Numbered from the stretch's first letter, positions 28,961 to 38,307 are shown. The stretch: DNA of 64,000 nucleotides from Catellatospora bangladeshensis (GCF_016862575.1 NZ_BONF01000045.1:38305-102304); one strand, 5' to 3'. Numbers and translations: made by a program. The notes: generated by a model from the letters alone, not told the origin.

Positions 28961-28966
28961 TAGGCT
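28961..28966 (+). promoter_or_regulatory. Possible -10 element for dop
   Basis: TAGGCT lies 33 bp before the dop ATG, and the purine-rich GGCGGCGGA sits directly before the start. The gap 28728-28999 is divergent (acyltransferase and dop) and holds nothing else I can support. Confidence 0.35.
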
Positions 28967-28999
28967 CGACCCAGGCGGCGACCGTAGATAGGCGGCGGA

Positions 29000-30517
29000 A
29001 TGAGCGTTCGGCGGATCATGGGCACCGAGGTCGAGTACGGCATCTCCGTGCCCGGACAGCCCGGGGCGAACCCGATGGTGACCTCCTCCCAGGTGGTGAA
29101 CGCCTACGGCGCCCGGCCCGAGCTGGCCCGGGGCGGCCGCGCCCGCTGGGACTACGAGGAGGAGTCGCCGCTGCGCGACGCCCGCGGCTTCAGCTACACC
29201 GGCGCGGCGTACGACCCGGCCGAGGCGCTCGCCGACGAGGACCTGGGACTGGCCAACGTCATCCTGACCAACGGCGCCCGGCTCTACGTCGACCACGCCC
29301 ACCCGGAGTACTCGACGCCCGAGGTGACCAACCCGCTCGACGTGGTCCGCTGGGACAAGGCGGGCGAGCAGGTCATGGCCGAGGGGGCGCGCCGCGCGGC
29401 GACCATCCCCGGCAGCCACCCGATCCACCTCTACAAGAACAACACCGACAACAAGGGCGCTTCGTACGGCGCGCACGAGAACTACCTGATGCGGCGACAG
29501 ACCGCGTTCGCGGACATCGTGACGTATCTCACCCCGTTCTTCGTGACCCGGCAGATCTTCTGCGGCGCCGGCCGCGTCGGCATCGGCCAGGACGGCAGCC
29601 AGGCCGGTTTCCAGATCAGCCAGCGCGCCGACTTCTTCGAGGTCGAGGTCGGCCTGGAGACCACCCTCAAGCGGCCGATCATCAACACCCGCGACGAGCC
29701 GCACGCCGACGCCGACAAGTACCGGCGCCTCCACGTGATCATCGGTGACGCGAACCTGTCCGAGATCTCGACCTACCTCAAGGTCGGCACCACCGCCCTG
29801 ATCCTCGGCATGATCGAGGAGAAGGCGCTGTCCAACGACCTCGGCATCGCCGACCCCGTCGCCGAGCTGCGCGCGGTCAGCCACGACCCCGCCCTGAAGC
29901 ACACCATGCGGCTGCGCGACGGCCGCCGGCTCACCGCCCTCGACCTGCAGTGGGCGTACTACGAGCGGGCCCGCGCCTTCGTCGACGACCGCACCGGCGC
30001 CGACACCGACGAGCAGACCCACGACGTGCTCGACCGCTGGGAGGGCGTGCTCACCAAGCTCGGCGAGGACCCGATGCTGCTCGCCGACGAGCTGGACTGG
30101 GTCGCCAAGCTGCGCCTGCTGGAGGGCTACCGGGAGCGGGAGAACCTCGGCTGGGCCTCCTCCAAGCTCCAGCTCGTGGACCTGCAGTACTCCGACGTGC
30201 GCCCCGAGAAGGGCCTCTACCACCGCCTGGTCGCGCGCGGCGCGATGAAGACGCTGCTCGACCCGGAGGAGACCCGGGCCGCGATGACCGACCCGCCGGA
30301 GGACACGCGGGCCTACTTCCGCGGCCGCTGCCTGGGCAAGTACGCGTCCGAAGTGGTCGCCGCGAGCTGGGACTCGGTGATCTTCGACGTGGGCCGGGAG
30401 GCGCTGGTCCGGGTGCCGATGATGGAGCCGGAGCGCGGCACGAAGCGACACGTCGGGGCGCTTTTCGACCGTTGCCCCAGCGCGAAGGATCTCCTCGAGG
30501 TGATCACCGCGGGGTGA
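29000..30517 (+). CDS. dop: Deamidase of Pup / depupylase Dop
   Basis: This 505-residue carboxylate-amine-ligase-like enzyme converts the C-terminal Gln of Pup to Glu and can remove Pup from substrates. The ATP/Mg motif is [11 protein letters not shown] (E10, E12), and the catalytic Asp corresponds to D98 in [16 protein letters not shown]. Residues about 42-80 ([17 protein letters not shown] and following) are the Dop loop absent from PafA, which distinguishes the two homologues. [17 protein letters not shown] is conserved. It is followed by pup after 61 bp. Confidence 0.97.
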   Translation: MSVRRIMGTEVEYGISVPGQPGANPMVTSSQVVNAYGARPELARGGRARWDYEEESPLRDARGFSYTGAAYDPAEALADEDLGLANVILTNGARLYVDHAHPEYSTPEVTNPLDVVRWDKAGEQVMAEGARRAATIPGSHPIHLYKNNTDNKGASYGAHENYLMRRQTAFADIVTYLTPFFVTRQIFCGAGRVGIGQDGSQAGFQISQRADFFEVEVGLETTLKRPIINTRDEPHADADKYRRLHVIIGDANLSEISTYLKVGTTALILGMIEEKALSNDLGIADPVAELRAVSHDPALKHTMRLRDGRRLTALDLQWAYYERARAFVDDRTGADTDEQTHDVLDRWEGVLTKLGEDPMLLADELDWVAKLRLLEGYRERENLGWASSKLQLVDLQYSDVRPEKGLYHRLVARGAMKTLLDPEETRAAMTDPPEDTRAYFRGRCLGKYASEVVAASWDSVIFDVGREALVRVPMMEPERGTKRHVGALFDRCPSAKDLLEVITAG

Positions 30518-30540
30518 TCGCTTTAGTCGGTCCCGCGCGC

Positions 30541-30573
30541 TACGTTTAAGGCCCACAGGCGACGTCAGGGAGG
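30541..30573 (+). promoter_or_regulatory. Possible pup promoter and ribosome-binding site
   Basis: A -10-like TACGTT (30541-30546) lies in the dop-pup gap, and GGGAGG (30568-30573) sits 5 bases before the pup ATG. A separate promoter would let Pup be made at higher levels than Dop; this is inference. Confidence 0.4.
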
Positions 30574-30578
30574 CGCAG

Positions 30579-30791
30579 ATGGCCACGCAGGACGGTGGAC
30601 AGTCACAGTCGGGTCGCTCGCGCGGCGAGCAGGAGAGCGAGTCGGTCGCGCCCGAGGTGAACCCCGAGGTTGCCGAGCGCGTCGAGAAGATCGGCGAGGA
30701 CGTCGACGACATCCTCGACGAGATCGACGCCGTCCTCGAGGAGAACGCCGAAGAGTTCATTCGTGGATACGTACAAAAGGGGGGCCAATAG
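30579..30791 (+). CDS. pup: Prokaryotic ubiquitin-like protein Pup
   Basis: This 70-residue disordered tag becomes linked by its C-terminus to lysines of proteins destined for the proteasome. It ends YVQKGGQ, so Dop must deamidate Gln70 to Glu before PafA can use it. The region about 30-60 (VAERVEKIGEDVDDILDEID) forms the helix that binds the Mpa coiled coil, and the N-terminal part is Gln/Ser/Gly-rich. It is followed after 22 bp by the endonuclease VII-like gene. Confidence 0.98.
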   Translation: MATQDGGQSQSGRSRGEQESESVAPEVNPEVAERVEKIGEDVDDILDEIDAVLEENAEEFIRGYVQKGGQ

Positions 30792-30813
30792 GATAAAGCG
30801 GGAGAAATCGGAC

Positions 30814-31500
30814 ATGGCAATTGGATCCCGAGATCGCGATGGTCAACGCCAATGCCGTGACTGCGGCGAGTGGAAGCCGCTCGATGACTTCCACGCCAGC
30901 CCCCGCCGTCCTGACGGCCGCGGAAGCTACTGCAAGCCGTGCTTCAACCTGCGTGCCAAAGCGAGCTACGCCCGCCGTGTCGCGGCGAAGGAAGGGCGCC
31001 AGGTCCGGCAGGGTGTGAAGGTGCCCGAGGGGCACAAGCACTGCATCAGCTGTCGCGAGACCAAGCCCCTGTCGGAATTCCCCCGTAATCGATCTGACAG
31101 TACGGGCTATGCCACGTACTGCAAGCCATGCCACAACGAGCGCGGGCGCGAGAGCAAGATGCGCCTGTATGGCGGCACGCGGGAATACCACCTGCGTCAC
31201 CGGTACGGGATGCGTCAGGCGGACTTCGAGACGTGGCTCGCGTGGCAGGGCGGGGTGTGCGCCATCTGCGGCGCACCGGACCCCGAGCACGTTGACCATG
31301 ACCATGAATTCGGTAACGTACGGGGCATCCTTTGCTTCAACTGCAACGGTGGCCTTGGACAGTTCAAAGACAACCAGCAGAGCCTTGCCAGAGCGATCGA
31401 GTATCTGAGGGAGACAGCGTGTCAGCGGGTCTTGGTTCACCCGGGCGTCTACCAGCTAGTTTCACCACGCCGGGTTCCTCGTCCTTCACGGACTTTCTGA
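30814..31500 (+). CDS. Endonuclease VII-like HNH protein within the pup operon
   Basis: This 228-residue protein carries a C-terminal recombination endonuclease VII core: [19 protein letters not shown] supplies zinc Cys and catalytic His/Asp residues, then [18 protein letters not shown] completes the zinc site. Two N-terminal finger repeats precede it, each C-x2-C...YCKPC ([13 protein letters not shown] near residue 15 and [13 protein letters not shown] near 75). ATG 30814 follows a GGGAGAA site. Its end overlaps prcB by 82 bases in a different frame. Codons such as AAT, GAA and CGT are commoner than in its neighbours, which suggests transfer. A role in proteolysis is not known to me. Confidence 0.9.
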   Translation: MAIGSRDRDGQRQCRDCGEWKPLDDFHASPRRPDGRGSYCKPCFNLRAKASYARRVAAKEGRQVRQGVKVPEGHKHCISCRETKPLSEFPRNRSDSTGYATYCKPCHNERGRESKMRLYGGTREYHLRHRYGMRQADFETWLAWQGGVCAICGAPDPEHVDHDHEFGNVRGILCFNCNGGLGQFKDNQQSLARAIEYLRETACQRVLVHPGVYQLVSPRRVPRPSRTF

Positions 31501-32261
31501 CCCAGGTCGCGCCGGAGCTGCTGCCCGGCCGCCGCCCGCTGCCCGCGGGCATGAACGCCGACCTCGCCCCGCACGCCACCACCATCGTCGCCATCAGCAC
31601 CGCCGAGGGCGTCGTGATGGCCGGTGACCGGCGGGCGACCATGGGCAACCTGATCGCGAGCCGCGACATCGAGAAGGTGCACCCCGCCGACCCGTACTCG
31701 CTGATCGGCATCGCGGGCACGGCCGGCGTGGGCATCGAGCTGATGCGGCTGTTCCAGGTGGAGCTGCAGCACTACGAGAAGATCGAGGGCGCGATGCTCT
31801 CGCTCGACGGCAAGGCGAACCGCCTGGCCGCGATGATCCGCCAGAACCTGGGCGCGGCGATGCAGGGGCTCGCGGTGATCCCGCTGTTCGCCGGGTTCGA
31901 CCTGGACGCGAAGACGCCGGGCAAGGTGGGCCGGATCTTCAGCTTCGACATCGCGGGCGGCCTCTACGAGGAGCACGGCGGCTACGACGCGATCGGCTCG
32001 GGTTCGCTGTTCGCGAAGTCGTCGCTGAAGAAGCGGTACAAGCCGGGGGTGAGCATCACCGAGGCGGCGCAGCTGGCCGTCGAGGCGCTGTACGACGCGG
32101 CCGACGACGACACCGCCACGGGCGGGCCGGACATCATCCGCAAGCTGTTCCCGATCGTGATGACCGCGACCGCCGAGGGCACCCACCGGCTGACCGACGA
32201 GGAGACCGCGGCGATGGCCGAGACCGTCATCGCGGCCCGCACCCAGCAGCCGGGCGCCTGA
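31419..32261 (+). CDS. prcB: Proteasome beta subunit PrcB
   Basis: This 280-residue catalytic subunit of the 20S core is made with a propeptide. GTG 31419 is chosen because AGGGAG lies 5 bases upstream and because the propeptide contains [17 protein letters not shown], the conserved propeptide motif of mycobacterial PrcB. Self-cleavage should expose Thr54 in [10 protein letters not shown] as the nucleophile; D17 and K33 equivalents lie in [12 protein letters not shown] and ASRDIEKVH. The residue before Thr54 is Ala, where Gly is usual. The first 82 bases lie inside the endonuclease gene. Confidence 0.96.
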   Translation: MSAGLGSPGRLPASFTTPGSSSFTDFLTQVAPELLPGRRPLPAGMNADLAPHATTIVAISTAEGVVMAGDRRATMGNLIASRDIEKVHPADPYSLIGIAGTAGVGIELMRLFQVELQHYEKIEGAMLSLDGKANRLAAMIRQNLGAAMQGLAVIPLFAGFDLDAKTPGKVGRIFSFDIAGGLYEEHGGYDAIGSGSLFAKSSLKKRYKPGVSITEAAQLAVEALYDAADDDTATGGPDIIRKLFPIVMTATAEGTHRLTDEETAAMAETVIAARTQQPGA

Positions 32262-32308
32262 ACCTCCACATCCGCCGTCCTGTGACTCCATAGAGGAGAA
32301 GACACGCC

Positions 32309-33091
32309 GTGGCCATGCAGTTCTACGCCTCGCCTGAGCAGATCATGCGGGACCGCTCGGAGTACGCCCGCAAGGGCATCGCGCGCGGTCGCAGCGTGGT
32401 GGTGCTCACGTACGCCGGGGGCGTGCTGTTCGTGGCGGAGAACCTCTCCACCACGCTGCACAAGGTGAGCGAGATCTACGACCGGATCGGCTTCGCCGCC
32501 GTCGGCCGCTACAACGAGTTCGAGAACCTGCGGTCGGCCGGTGTGCGCATGGCCGACCTGCGGGGTTACTCCTACGACCGCCGGGACGTCACCGGCCGGG
32601 CGCTGGCCAGCGCGTACGCGCAGACCCTGGGTGCGATCTTCAGCGAGCAGGGCAAGCCGTACGAGGTGGAGATCTGCGTCGCGGAGGTGGGCGCGGCGCC
32701 CGAGCACGACGAGCTGTACCGGCTGACCTACGACGGTTCGGTGCAGGACGAGCCCGGGTTCATGGCGATGGGCGGCCAGGCCGAGGCGATCGGCAACGTG
32801 CTGCGCGCCGAGCACAGCGAGGGGCACTCGCTAGGCGAGGCGCTGAAGCTGGCGGTGAAGGCGCTGAGCAGCGTCGGTGGCGAGGGCGGCGCGGCGCGCA
32901 CGCTGGCCGCCGAGCAGCTGGAGGTGGCGGTGCTGGAGCGCGCGCGGCCGGGCCGCAAGTTCCGCCGGGTGACCGGTGCGGCGCTGACGTCGCTGCTCAA
33001 CCAGCCGAAGGCGGACGCGCCCAAGGCGGACGCCCCGAAGGAGACGCCCAAGCCCGAGACGCCCAAGGCCGAGCCGCCGAAGGCGGAGTAG
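32309..33091 (+). CDS. prcA: Proteasome alpha subunit PrcA
   Basis: This 260-residue structural subunit forms the gated outer rings of the 20S core that dock Mpa. The N-terminus [19 protein letters not shown] is the alpha-subunit gate and helix H0. [17 protein letters not shown] and [12 protein letters not shown] are conserved. GTG 32309 lies 7 bases after GAGGAGAAG and is preferred over ATG 32315. The last 30 residues are a low-complexity tail of repeated Pro, Lys, Ala and Glu ([18 protein letters not shown] and on), longer and more regular than I recall for mycobacteria. Confidence 0.96.
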   Translation: MAMQFYASPEQIMRDRSEYARKGIARGRSVVVLTYAGGVLFVAENLSTTLHKVSEIYDRIGFAAVGRYNEFENLRSAGVRMADLRGYSYDRRDVTGRALASAYAQTLGAIFSEQGKPYEVEICVAEVGAAPEHDELYRLTYDGSVQDEPGFMAMGGQAEAIGNVLRAEHSEGHSLGEALKLAVKALSSVGGEGGAARTLAAEQLEVAVLERARPGRKFRRVTGAALTSLLNQPKADAPKADAPKETPKPETPKAEPPKAE

Positions 33092-33106
33092 TTCCCGCAG
33101 TTCCAC

Positions 33107-33142
33107 CGCTGACGCCCGTGCCGCCCGGCACGGGCGTCAGCG
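33107..33142 (+). terminator. Terminator after prcA
   Basis: A perfect 16-bp stem (33107-33122 with 33127-33142) closes a GCCC loop 15 bp past the prcA stop. It probably ends the pup-prcBA transcript. Confidence 0.85.
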
Positions 33143-33271
33143 CGTTACGGGCCTGGTTTCCCGACAACTGAAGTTCAGGTCGTGTTCAGTCTGCGATCAT
33201 GGGGCTGATCGAGTCTGGCAGGCGCTCTGTCCGCGTCGTGGCGGACTTCGTCAGACCTTGAGGAATAGCGC

Positions 33272-35197
33272 ATGCCTTCGTCCCTCGCCGCTCGTGTCCG
33301 CAGCCGATCGGAGCTGCTCCGGCTGGCACTGTTCGTGGGGGCGGCCTGGGTGCTCCCGGTGCTGACCCACCTGGCCGGCGTCGACTGGCTGCTGCCGATC
33401 GTGGTCTTCGCCGGGACGGCGGCGCTGTGCTTCGACGCGCGCGAGCTGCTGGACCGGATCGTGCTCGCGATCGTGCTGCTGGCGGGGCTGACCGCGGGCG
33501 CGATGACGGTGTTCTCGCTGTGGCCGTGGGGCCTGCATCCGGTGCCGATCGCGGGCTGCGCGCTGACCGCGCTGGCGGTGTTCTGGTTCGTGACCGGGCG
33601 GCGGCCGTCGCTGCCCCGGCCGCGCTGGACGGACGCGCTGGCGCTGCTGGGCGCGCTGGGCGCGACGGCGCTGGCGGCCTTACCGTACTTCCGCGCGGAC
33701 GGGGACGTGCAGCTGCTCAGCGCGATGATGCAGGGCGAGGACAGCAGCCGGCACTTCGCGCTGTTCGACGGCATCGGGCAGGTGCAGGGGCTGGTGCTGG
33801 CCGATAAGCCCGAGGCGGCGCCGTTCGTGCCGCGCATGCTGTTCACGTATCCGCAGGGCTGGCACTCGACGGCCGCGATCCTGGACCAGTTCCTGCGCTC
33901 GGCGGACGGCCCGGCGTCGTCGGGGCTGGTGGCGCTGCGCTCGTACGTGCTGTTCGCGGTGCTGACCTACGGCCTGCTGGCGCTGGCGCTGATCTGGGCG
34001 GCGTGGCGGGTGCCGGGCCGGCTGCTGGACGGGCCGCGGCGGCTGGTGGTCGCGGCGGCGGTGGTGGCGCTGGTGGCCGGGTCGGAGTTCCCGCGCATCA
34101 TCCGCAACGGCTACCCGGCCGAGTGCCTGGGCCTGGTGTTCCTGACCGTGCTGGTGGCGCTGGCGGCGCGGCCGCTGGCGCGGTACCGGCAGCAGGCGCT
34201 GATGGTGGCGGCGACGCTGATCGGCGTCGGGTTCGGTTACTTCTTCCTGCTGCCGCTGGCGGGCCTGATCGCGCTGGTCTGGCTGGTGCGGTCGCGGCGG
34301 CAGGTGCGCAGGCACAAGGTCGCGACCGCGGTCATCGGGCTCGGTGCGGTCGTGCTGGCGCCCTTCCAGCTGGTGTACGGGCTCAGCTACGAGAACATGA
34401 CCGATCGCCTGGTGATCGGCGGGGCGCCGCCGCAGCCGCTGGACGGATACGTGTGGCTGGTGGCGCTGGTCGGGGCGGGGGTGCTCAGCGCGGCGGCGTG
34501 GCGCTCGCGGGTGTGGCGCGGCTACCTGCTCAGCGTCGCGGCGGCGGCGGTGTTCGCGGTGGGCATCGCGGCGCAGAACATCGCCGCGGGCAGCGACTTC
34601 ATGAACTACTACTTCGGCAAGACGGTGCACGCGCTGCTGGTGATCTTCACGGTCGGTGTCGGTGCGCTGGTGCTGCTGCTGCCCGCGCCGTGGCGGGTGC
34701 GGGTGCCGGCCCGCCGGCAGTGGGTGCCCGCGGCGCTGCTGTCGCTGGCGCTGTTCGGGGTGCTCGGGGTGTTCTTCGGCGGGGGCGTGCTGGCGCAGCC
34801 GCTGGCCGCCCAGGGCCGCAGCATCACCTGGGCGGCGCTGTTCCGGCAGGGGCCGCCGGTGTCGCCGCGCGCGGCGCAGGTGGCCGCGGCGGCGCAGGAG
34901 TATCCGCCGCTGCCCGGGGTCACCTCCGTCGCCATCGGAGCGACCGGGTTCGACAGCTACTGGATGAACCCGTTCCTGATGGGCCTGCAGCGCACCGCGG
35001 GCTCGGGCCAGTTCGCCACGTACGGGCTGCCACACAAGGAGCCGCTGCGGGCCGAGGCGCTGCTGAAGCGCTTCCCGGACAGGGTGCGCTTCATCGCCAC
35101 CGACCCGGAGGGCGCGCGGGTGATCCGCGATCTGCTGACACGCCGTCCTGAGCTGGCCGGACGCGTCACGCTGGTCACCCTGCCGGGCGTGGAATGA
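33272..35197 (+). CDS. Large polytopic membrane protein, possibly GT-C type
   Basis: This 641-residue protein has roughly 12-13 hydrophobic helices separated by short loops, and a C-terminal soluble part (about 540-641) with IGATGFDSYWMNPFLMGL. The layout resembles GT-C glycosyltransferases or the polymerases of surface glycans, but I see no decisive motif, so the function is open. The start is ATG 33272 after TTGAGGA. It sits between prcA and pafA, where mycobacteria have other genes, and each side is bounded by a hairpin, so it forms its own transcription unit. Codon use is normal for the genome. Confidence 0.8.
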   Translation: MPSSLAARVRSRSELLRLALFVGAAWVLPVLTHLAGVDWLLPIVVFAGTAALCFDARELLDRIVLAIVLLAGLTAGAMTVFSLWPWGLHPVPIAGCALTALAVFWFVTGRRPSLPRPRWTDALALLGALGATALAALPYFRADGDVQLLSAMMQGEDSSRHFALFDGIGQVQGLVLADKPEAAPFVPRMLFTYPQGWHSTAAILDQFLRSADGPASSGLVALRSYVLFAVLTYGLLALALIWAAWRVPGRLLDGPRRLVVAAAVVALVAGSEFPRIIRNGYPAECLGLVFLTVLVALAARPLARYRQQALMVAATLIGVGFGYFFLLPLAGLIALVWLVRSRRQVRRHKVATAVIGLGAVVLAPFQLVYGLSYENMTDRLVIGGAPPQPLDGYVWLVALVGAGVLSAAAWRSRVWRGYLLSVAAAAVFAVGIAAQNIAAGSDFMNYYFGKTVHALLVIFTVGVGALVLLLPAPWRVRVPARRQWVPAALLSLALFGVLGVFFGGGVLAQPLAAQGRSITWAALFRQGPPVSPRAAQVAAAAQEYPPLPGVTSVAIGATGFDSYWMNPFLMGLQRTAGSGQFATYGLPHKEPLRAEALLKRFPDRVRFIATDPEGARVIRDLLTRRPELAGRVTLVTLPGVE

Positions 35198-35203
35198 GCC
35201 GCC

Positions 35204-35230
35204 GCCCCGGGCGCGACCTGCGCCCGGGGC
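35204..35230 (+). terminator. Terminator after the membrane protein gene
   Basis: GCCCCGGGCGC (35204-35214) pairs perfectly with GCGCCCGGGGC (35220-35230) around a 5-base loop. Confidence 0.75.
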
Positions 35231-35305
35231 TCCTGCGGGCAGTCTGTTACAGGATGACTCCGCGACGTCACGTGGCGCGAGAGTGACCTTGAGCGTTCGG
35301 GCGGC

Positions 35306-35311
35306 TAATGT
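35306..35311 (+). promoter_or_regulatory. -10 element of a probably leaderless pafA transcript
   Basis: TAATGT ends 6 bp before the pafA ATG, and no ribosome-binding site is present. A TANNNT box at this distance is the usual sign of leaderless mRNA in actinomycetes. Confidence 0.5.
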
Positions 35312-35317
35312 CTGTGT

Positions 35318-36676
35318 ATGGACCGACGAATCTTCGGACTCGAGACCGAGTACGGCGTCACCTGCACCTATCGGGGCCAGCGGCGGCTGTCCCCGGACGA
35401 GGTGGCGCGCTACCTCTTCCGTCGGGTCGTCTCATGGGGACGGTCCAGCAACGTCTTCCTGCGTAACGGCGCCCGGCTCTACCTGGACGTCGGTTCCCAC
35501 CCGGAGTACGCGACGCCCGAGTGCGACTCCGTGGTCGACCTGGTGGCCCACGACCGGGCGGGCGAGCGGATCCTGGAGGGCCTGCTCGTGGACGCCGAGA
35601 AGCGCCTGCACGACGAGGGCATCGCGGGCGAGATCTACCTGTTCAAGAACAACACCGACTCGGCCGGCAACTCCTACGGCTGCCACGAGAACTACCTGGT
35701 GTCGCGGCACGGCGAGTTCGGCCGCCTGGCCGACGTGCTGATCCCGTTCCTGGTCACCCGGCAGCTGATCTGCGGGGCGGGCAAGGTGCTGCAGACCCCG
35801 CGCGGCGCGGTGTACTGCCTCTCCCAGCGGGCCGAGCACATCTGGGAGGGCGTCTCCTCGGCGACGACCCGATCGCGGCCGATCATCAACACCCGGGACG
35901 AGCCGCACGCCGACGCCGAGCGCTACCGGCGCCTGCACGTGATCGTCGGCGACTCGAACATGAACGAGGTGACCACGCTGCTGAAGGTCGGCAGCGCGGA
36001 CCTGGTGCTCCGGATGATCGAGACGGGCGTGGCCATGCCCGACCTGGCGCTGGAGAACCCGATCCGGGCCATCCGCGAGGTGTCGCACGACATCACCGGG
36101 CGGCGCAAGGTGCGGCTGGCCAGCGGCAAGGAGGCCAGCGCGCTGGAGATCCAGCGGATCTACCACGAGAAGGCGACCGAGTTCGTGGCGCGCCGCTCGG
36201 GCGACCCGGCGGCGCAGCGGGTGGTGGAGCTGTGGGGCCGGGTGCTCAACGCGGTGGACAGCGGTGACCTGGCCAGCGTGGGGCGGGAGATCGACTGGGT
36301 GACCAAGCTGCGCCTGATCGAGGCGTACCAGCGCAAGCACGACCTGCCGCTGTCCAGCCCGCGGGTGGCGCAGATGGACCTGGCGTATCACGACCTGCGC
36401 CGCGGCCGGGGCCTGTACCCGCTGCTGGAGAAGCGGGGCAAGGTCGACCGGGTGGTCACCGACCTGCGCACGTTCGAGGCGAAGGAGACGCCGCCGCAGA
36501 CGACGCGGGCGCGGCTGCGCGGCGAGTTCATCCGGCACGCCCAGGAGAAGCGCCGTGACTTCACGGTCGACTGGGTGCACCTGAAGCTGAACGACCAGGC
36601 GCAGCGCACCGTGCTGTGCAAGGACCCGTTCCGGGCCCACGACGAGCGCGTGGAGCGCCTGATCGCCAGCATGTGA
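35318..36676 (+). CDS. pafA: Pup-protein ligase PafA
   Basis: This 452-residue ligase uses ATP to join the C-terminal Glu of Pup to substrate lysines. [11 protein letters not shown] (E9, E11) is the Mg-ATP loop, and the catalytic Asp is D57 in [35 protein letters not shown] and [16 protein letters not shown] are shared with Dop. It lacks the insertion found in Dop after the N-terminal strand, so the ligase assignment is firm. It appears to have its own promoter, apart from pup and prcBA. Confidence 0.97.
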   Translation: MDRRIFGLETEYGVTCTYRGQRRLSPDEVARYLFRRVVSWGRSSNVFLRNGARLYLDVGSHPEYATPECDSVVDLVAHDRAGERILEGLLVDAEKRLHDEGIAGEIYLFKNNTDSAGNSYGCHENYLVSRHGEFGRLADVLIPFLVTRQLICGAGKVLQTPRGAVYCLSQRAEHIWEGVSSATTRSRPIINTRDEPHADAERYRRLHVIVGDSNMNEVTTLLKVGSADLVLRMIETGVAMPDLALENPIRAIREVSHDITGRRKVRLASGKEASALEIQRIYHEKATEFVARRSGDPAAQRVVELWGRVLNAVDSGDLASVGREIDWVTKLRLIEAYQRKHDLPLSSPRVAQMDLAYHDLRRGRGLYPLLEKRGKVDRVVTDLRTFEAKETPPQTTRARLRGEFIRHAQEKRRDFTVDWVHLKLNDQAQRTVLCKDPFRAHDERVERLIASM

Positions 36677-36681
36677 CCTGC

Positions 36682-36727
36682 CACATGATCGACGCCGTCC
36701 GGTCCGCCGGGCGGCGTCGATCATGTG
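36682..36727 (+). terminator. Long hairpin after pafA
   Basis: The arms 36682-36702 and 36707-36727 form a 21-bp stem with one G-T wobble around a TCCG loop. The arms begin and end with the GATCGAC/GTCGATC words also seen in the repeat at 52373. Confidence 0.8.
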
Positions 36728-36764
36728 TGCGGGGCGGTGGGGCGGGAGCTATCCTTGCCGCACT

Positions 36765-36974
36765 ATGAGCGAGCACCACGATCCGCAGCTGGCCGAGCCG
36801 GCCGAGCGCAACGCCGACGACGTGCGGACCAACTGGGTCCAGCGGCGCCGTGACCGGGTCTACAACGAGATCATGGCCAACCGGCGCGGTGAGTACCGGG
36901 TGCCGACGTGGGTGCTCGCGACCGTGCTGGGCCTGATCGTGGCCGGCTGGCTCGGCCTCATCCTCTTCACCTGA
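36765..36974 (+). CDS. Small single-pass membrane protein
   Basis: This 69-residue protein has an acidic N-terminus (MSEHHDPQLAEPAERNADDV), a basic middle (WVQRRRDRVYNEIMANRRGE) and a C-terminal membrane helix (VLATVLGLIVAGWLGLILF), which looks like a tail anchor. I do not recognise a family. ATG 36765 follows a TATCCT -10-like box by 9 bases, with no ribosome-binding site, so it may be leaderless. It lies between pafA and the convergent DUF3866 gene. The domain layout and codon use argue for a real gene. Confidence 0.75.
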   Translation: MSEHHDPQLAEPAERNADDVRTNWVQRRRDRVYNEIMANRRGEYRVPTWVLATVLGLIVAGWLGLILFT

Positions 36975-37041
36975 GCCCCGGCCCGGAGCAGCAGGCGCCG
37001 CCGCGCCGTCCTGGCAGCCACGGCGGCGGGATCGTTCCGGG

Positions 37042-38130
37042 TCAGGCGGCGGTCGCCAGTGCGGCTGCGTGGCGGCCGGCGGCAGCGCAGGCCAGGAAGT
37101 AGGCGTGGTCGCCGTCGAGGTCGCGGCCCATCGTCGACAGCTTCACCGGGACGGCGCGCAGGGCCGCGTCCAGCCCGGCCGTCTCGACGGTGACGACGTG
37201 GTGCCGCGCGGTCAGCGGCTCCAGCGCGGCTTCGACCTGCGCGGCCAGGTCGGCGGGCAGGCCCGTGGGCACGACGAGGTCCGCGGCGGCCAGGGCGACC
37301 TTGCCGTACGCGGTGAGGCTGTGGTGCGACACCCCGCGGTGGCGGGGGCGCGGGTCGGCGTCGGAGATGCGCAACGCGCCCACGGGCCGTCCGCCCAGCA
37401 CCGCCGCCGCGTTGACCGCCTCGCCCGCGGCCACGCCGGAGAAGCCCCAGACGGTGCCGGTGCCGAGGTTGCCGGGCCCCTGGCTGACGATGGTGATGTC
37501 GGCGCCCAGCGCGTGGCGCGCGGCGAGCAGGCCGCCGTGCACGTTGACCGCCTCCAGGTCGCCGCCCCAGGACTGGCCGGCGGTGACGGTGCCCGCGAGC
37601 CGGTCGCGCAGGGCGTCGAGGGTGCGGGAGAAGCCCGCGGCCAGCGCGCCACCGTCGGTGAGCACGTACGCGACGCGGGCGTCCGGGGCGTCGGCATGGA
37701 TGCCTGCCAGGATCGCGGGCAGCGCCGAGTGCAGGTCGGCCACGACGACCGGCATGCCGCCCAGGTCCGTCGCGGCGGCGAGCGCGTCGCGGTGCGGTGA
37801 GCCCTCCTCGTCGGCGGCGAGCCGGATCGTCTGCAGCGGGCTGTAGCGGGCCTTGACGATGTGCCCGCGCACCGGGGCGTCCTCCGGTAGCCGCCTGGGC
37901 AGGGCCACGACCAGGGCGTATCCGCCGGTGCCCAGGCCGAGCGCGAGCGCGTTGGTGTTGAGCAGCACCTCGTCGCCGACCTCGGGCACGCCGACCAGGT
38001 CGGGGTAGGCCAGCGCGCGTACCGTCGCCGGATCGTCCGGGGTGCGCGCGTCCAGCGTCACGGTCAGCTCCTGCGCCCCGTGCCAACCGCGGCCGAGCCG
38101 CTCCACCGTGCCTGTCCGCCACCGAATCAC
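37042..38130 (-). CDS. DUF3866 family protein
   Basis: This 362-residue soluble protein is read from GTG 38130. It matches my memory of the DUF3866 family commonly found beside pafB in actinobacteria. Notable features are an N-terminal beta-barrel-like segment (MIRWRTGTVERLGRGWHGAQ), a glycine-rich region (SWGGDLEAVNVHGGL) and IVSQGPGNLGTGTVWGFSG near the middle, followed by GVSHHSLTAYGKVA with a His pair. No enzymatic role is established to my knowledge. It is transcribed divergently from pafB across a 396-bp gap that holds a perfect 22-bp inverted repeat. Confidence 0.85.
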   Translation of the reverse strand: MIRWRTGTVERLGRGWHGAQELTVTLDARTPDDPATVRALAYPDLVGVPEVGDEVLLNTNALALGLGTGGYALVVALPRRLPEDAPVRGHIVKARYSPLQTIRLAADEEGSPHRDALAAATDLGGMPVVVADLHSALPAILAGIHADAPDARVAYVLTDGGALAAGFSRTLDALRDRLAGTVTAGQSWGGDLEAVNVHGGLLAARHALGADITIVSQGPGNLGTGTVWGFSGVAAGEAVNAAAVLGGRPVGALRISDADPRPRHRGVSHHSLTAYGKVALAAADLVVPTGLPADLAAQVEAALEPLTARHHVVTVETAGLDAALRAVPVKLSTMGRDLDGDHAYFLACAAAGRHAAALATAA

Positions 38131-38307
38131 GCCCCGACCCTACCGATCCGTCCTGCCCCGCCCCCGCCCCCGCCCACCCGCCGCGCCGCCAGCCCGGACC
38201 GCCCCACGATCGCCCGCCCGCCCCGCCCCCCCGCCGCCCGATCCGGCCCCGCCGCGCCACGATCGCCCGCCCGCCCGCCCGCTGCGCGGTGCGACCCGGC
38301 CGGGCCA

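Noticed and set aside
38140..38300. Short reading frames in the C-rich tract before pafB
   Set aside because: The frames are made of simple Pro/Arg/Ala repeats with no start signals; the tract is noncoding.
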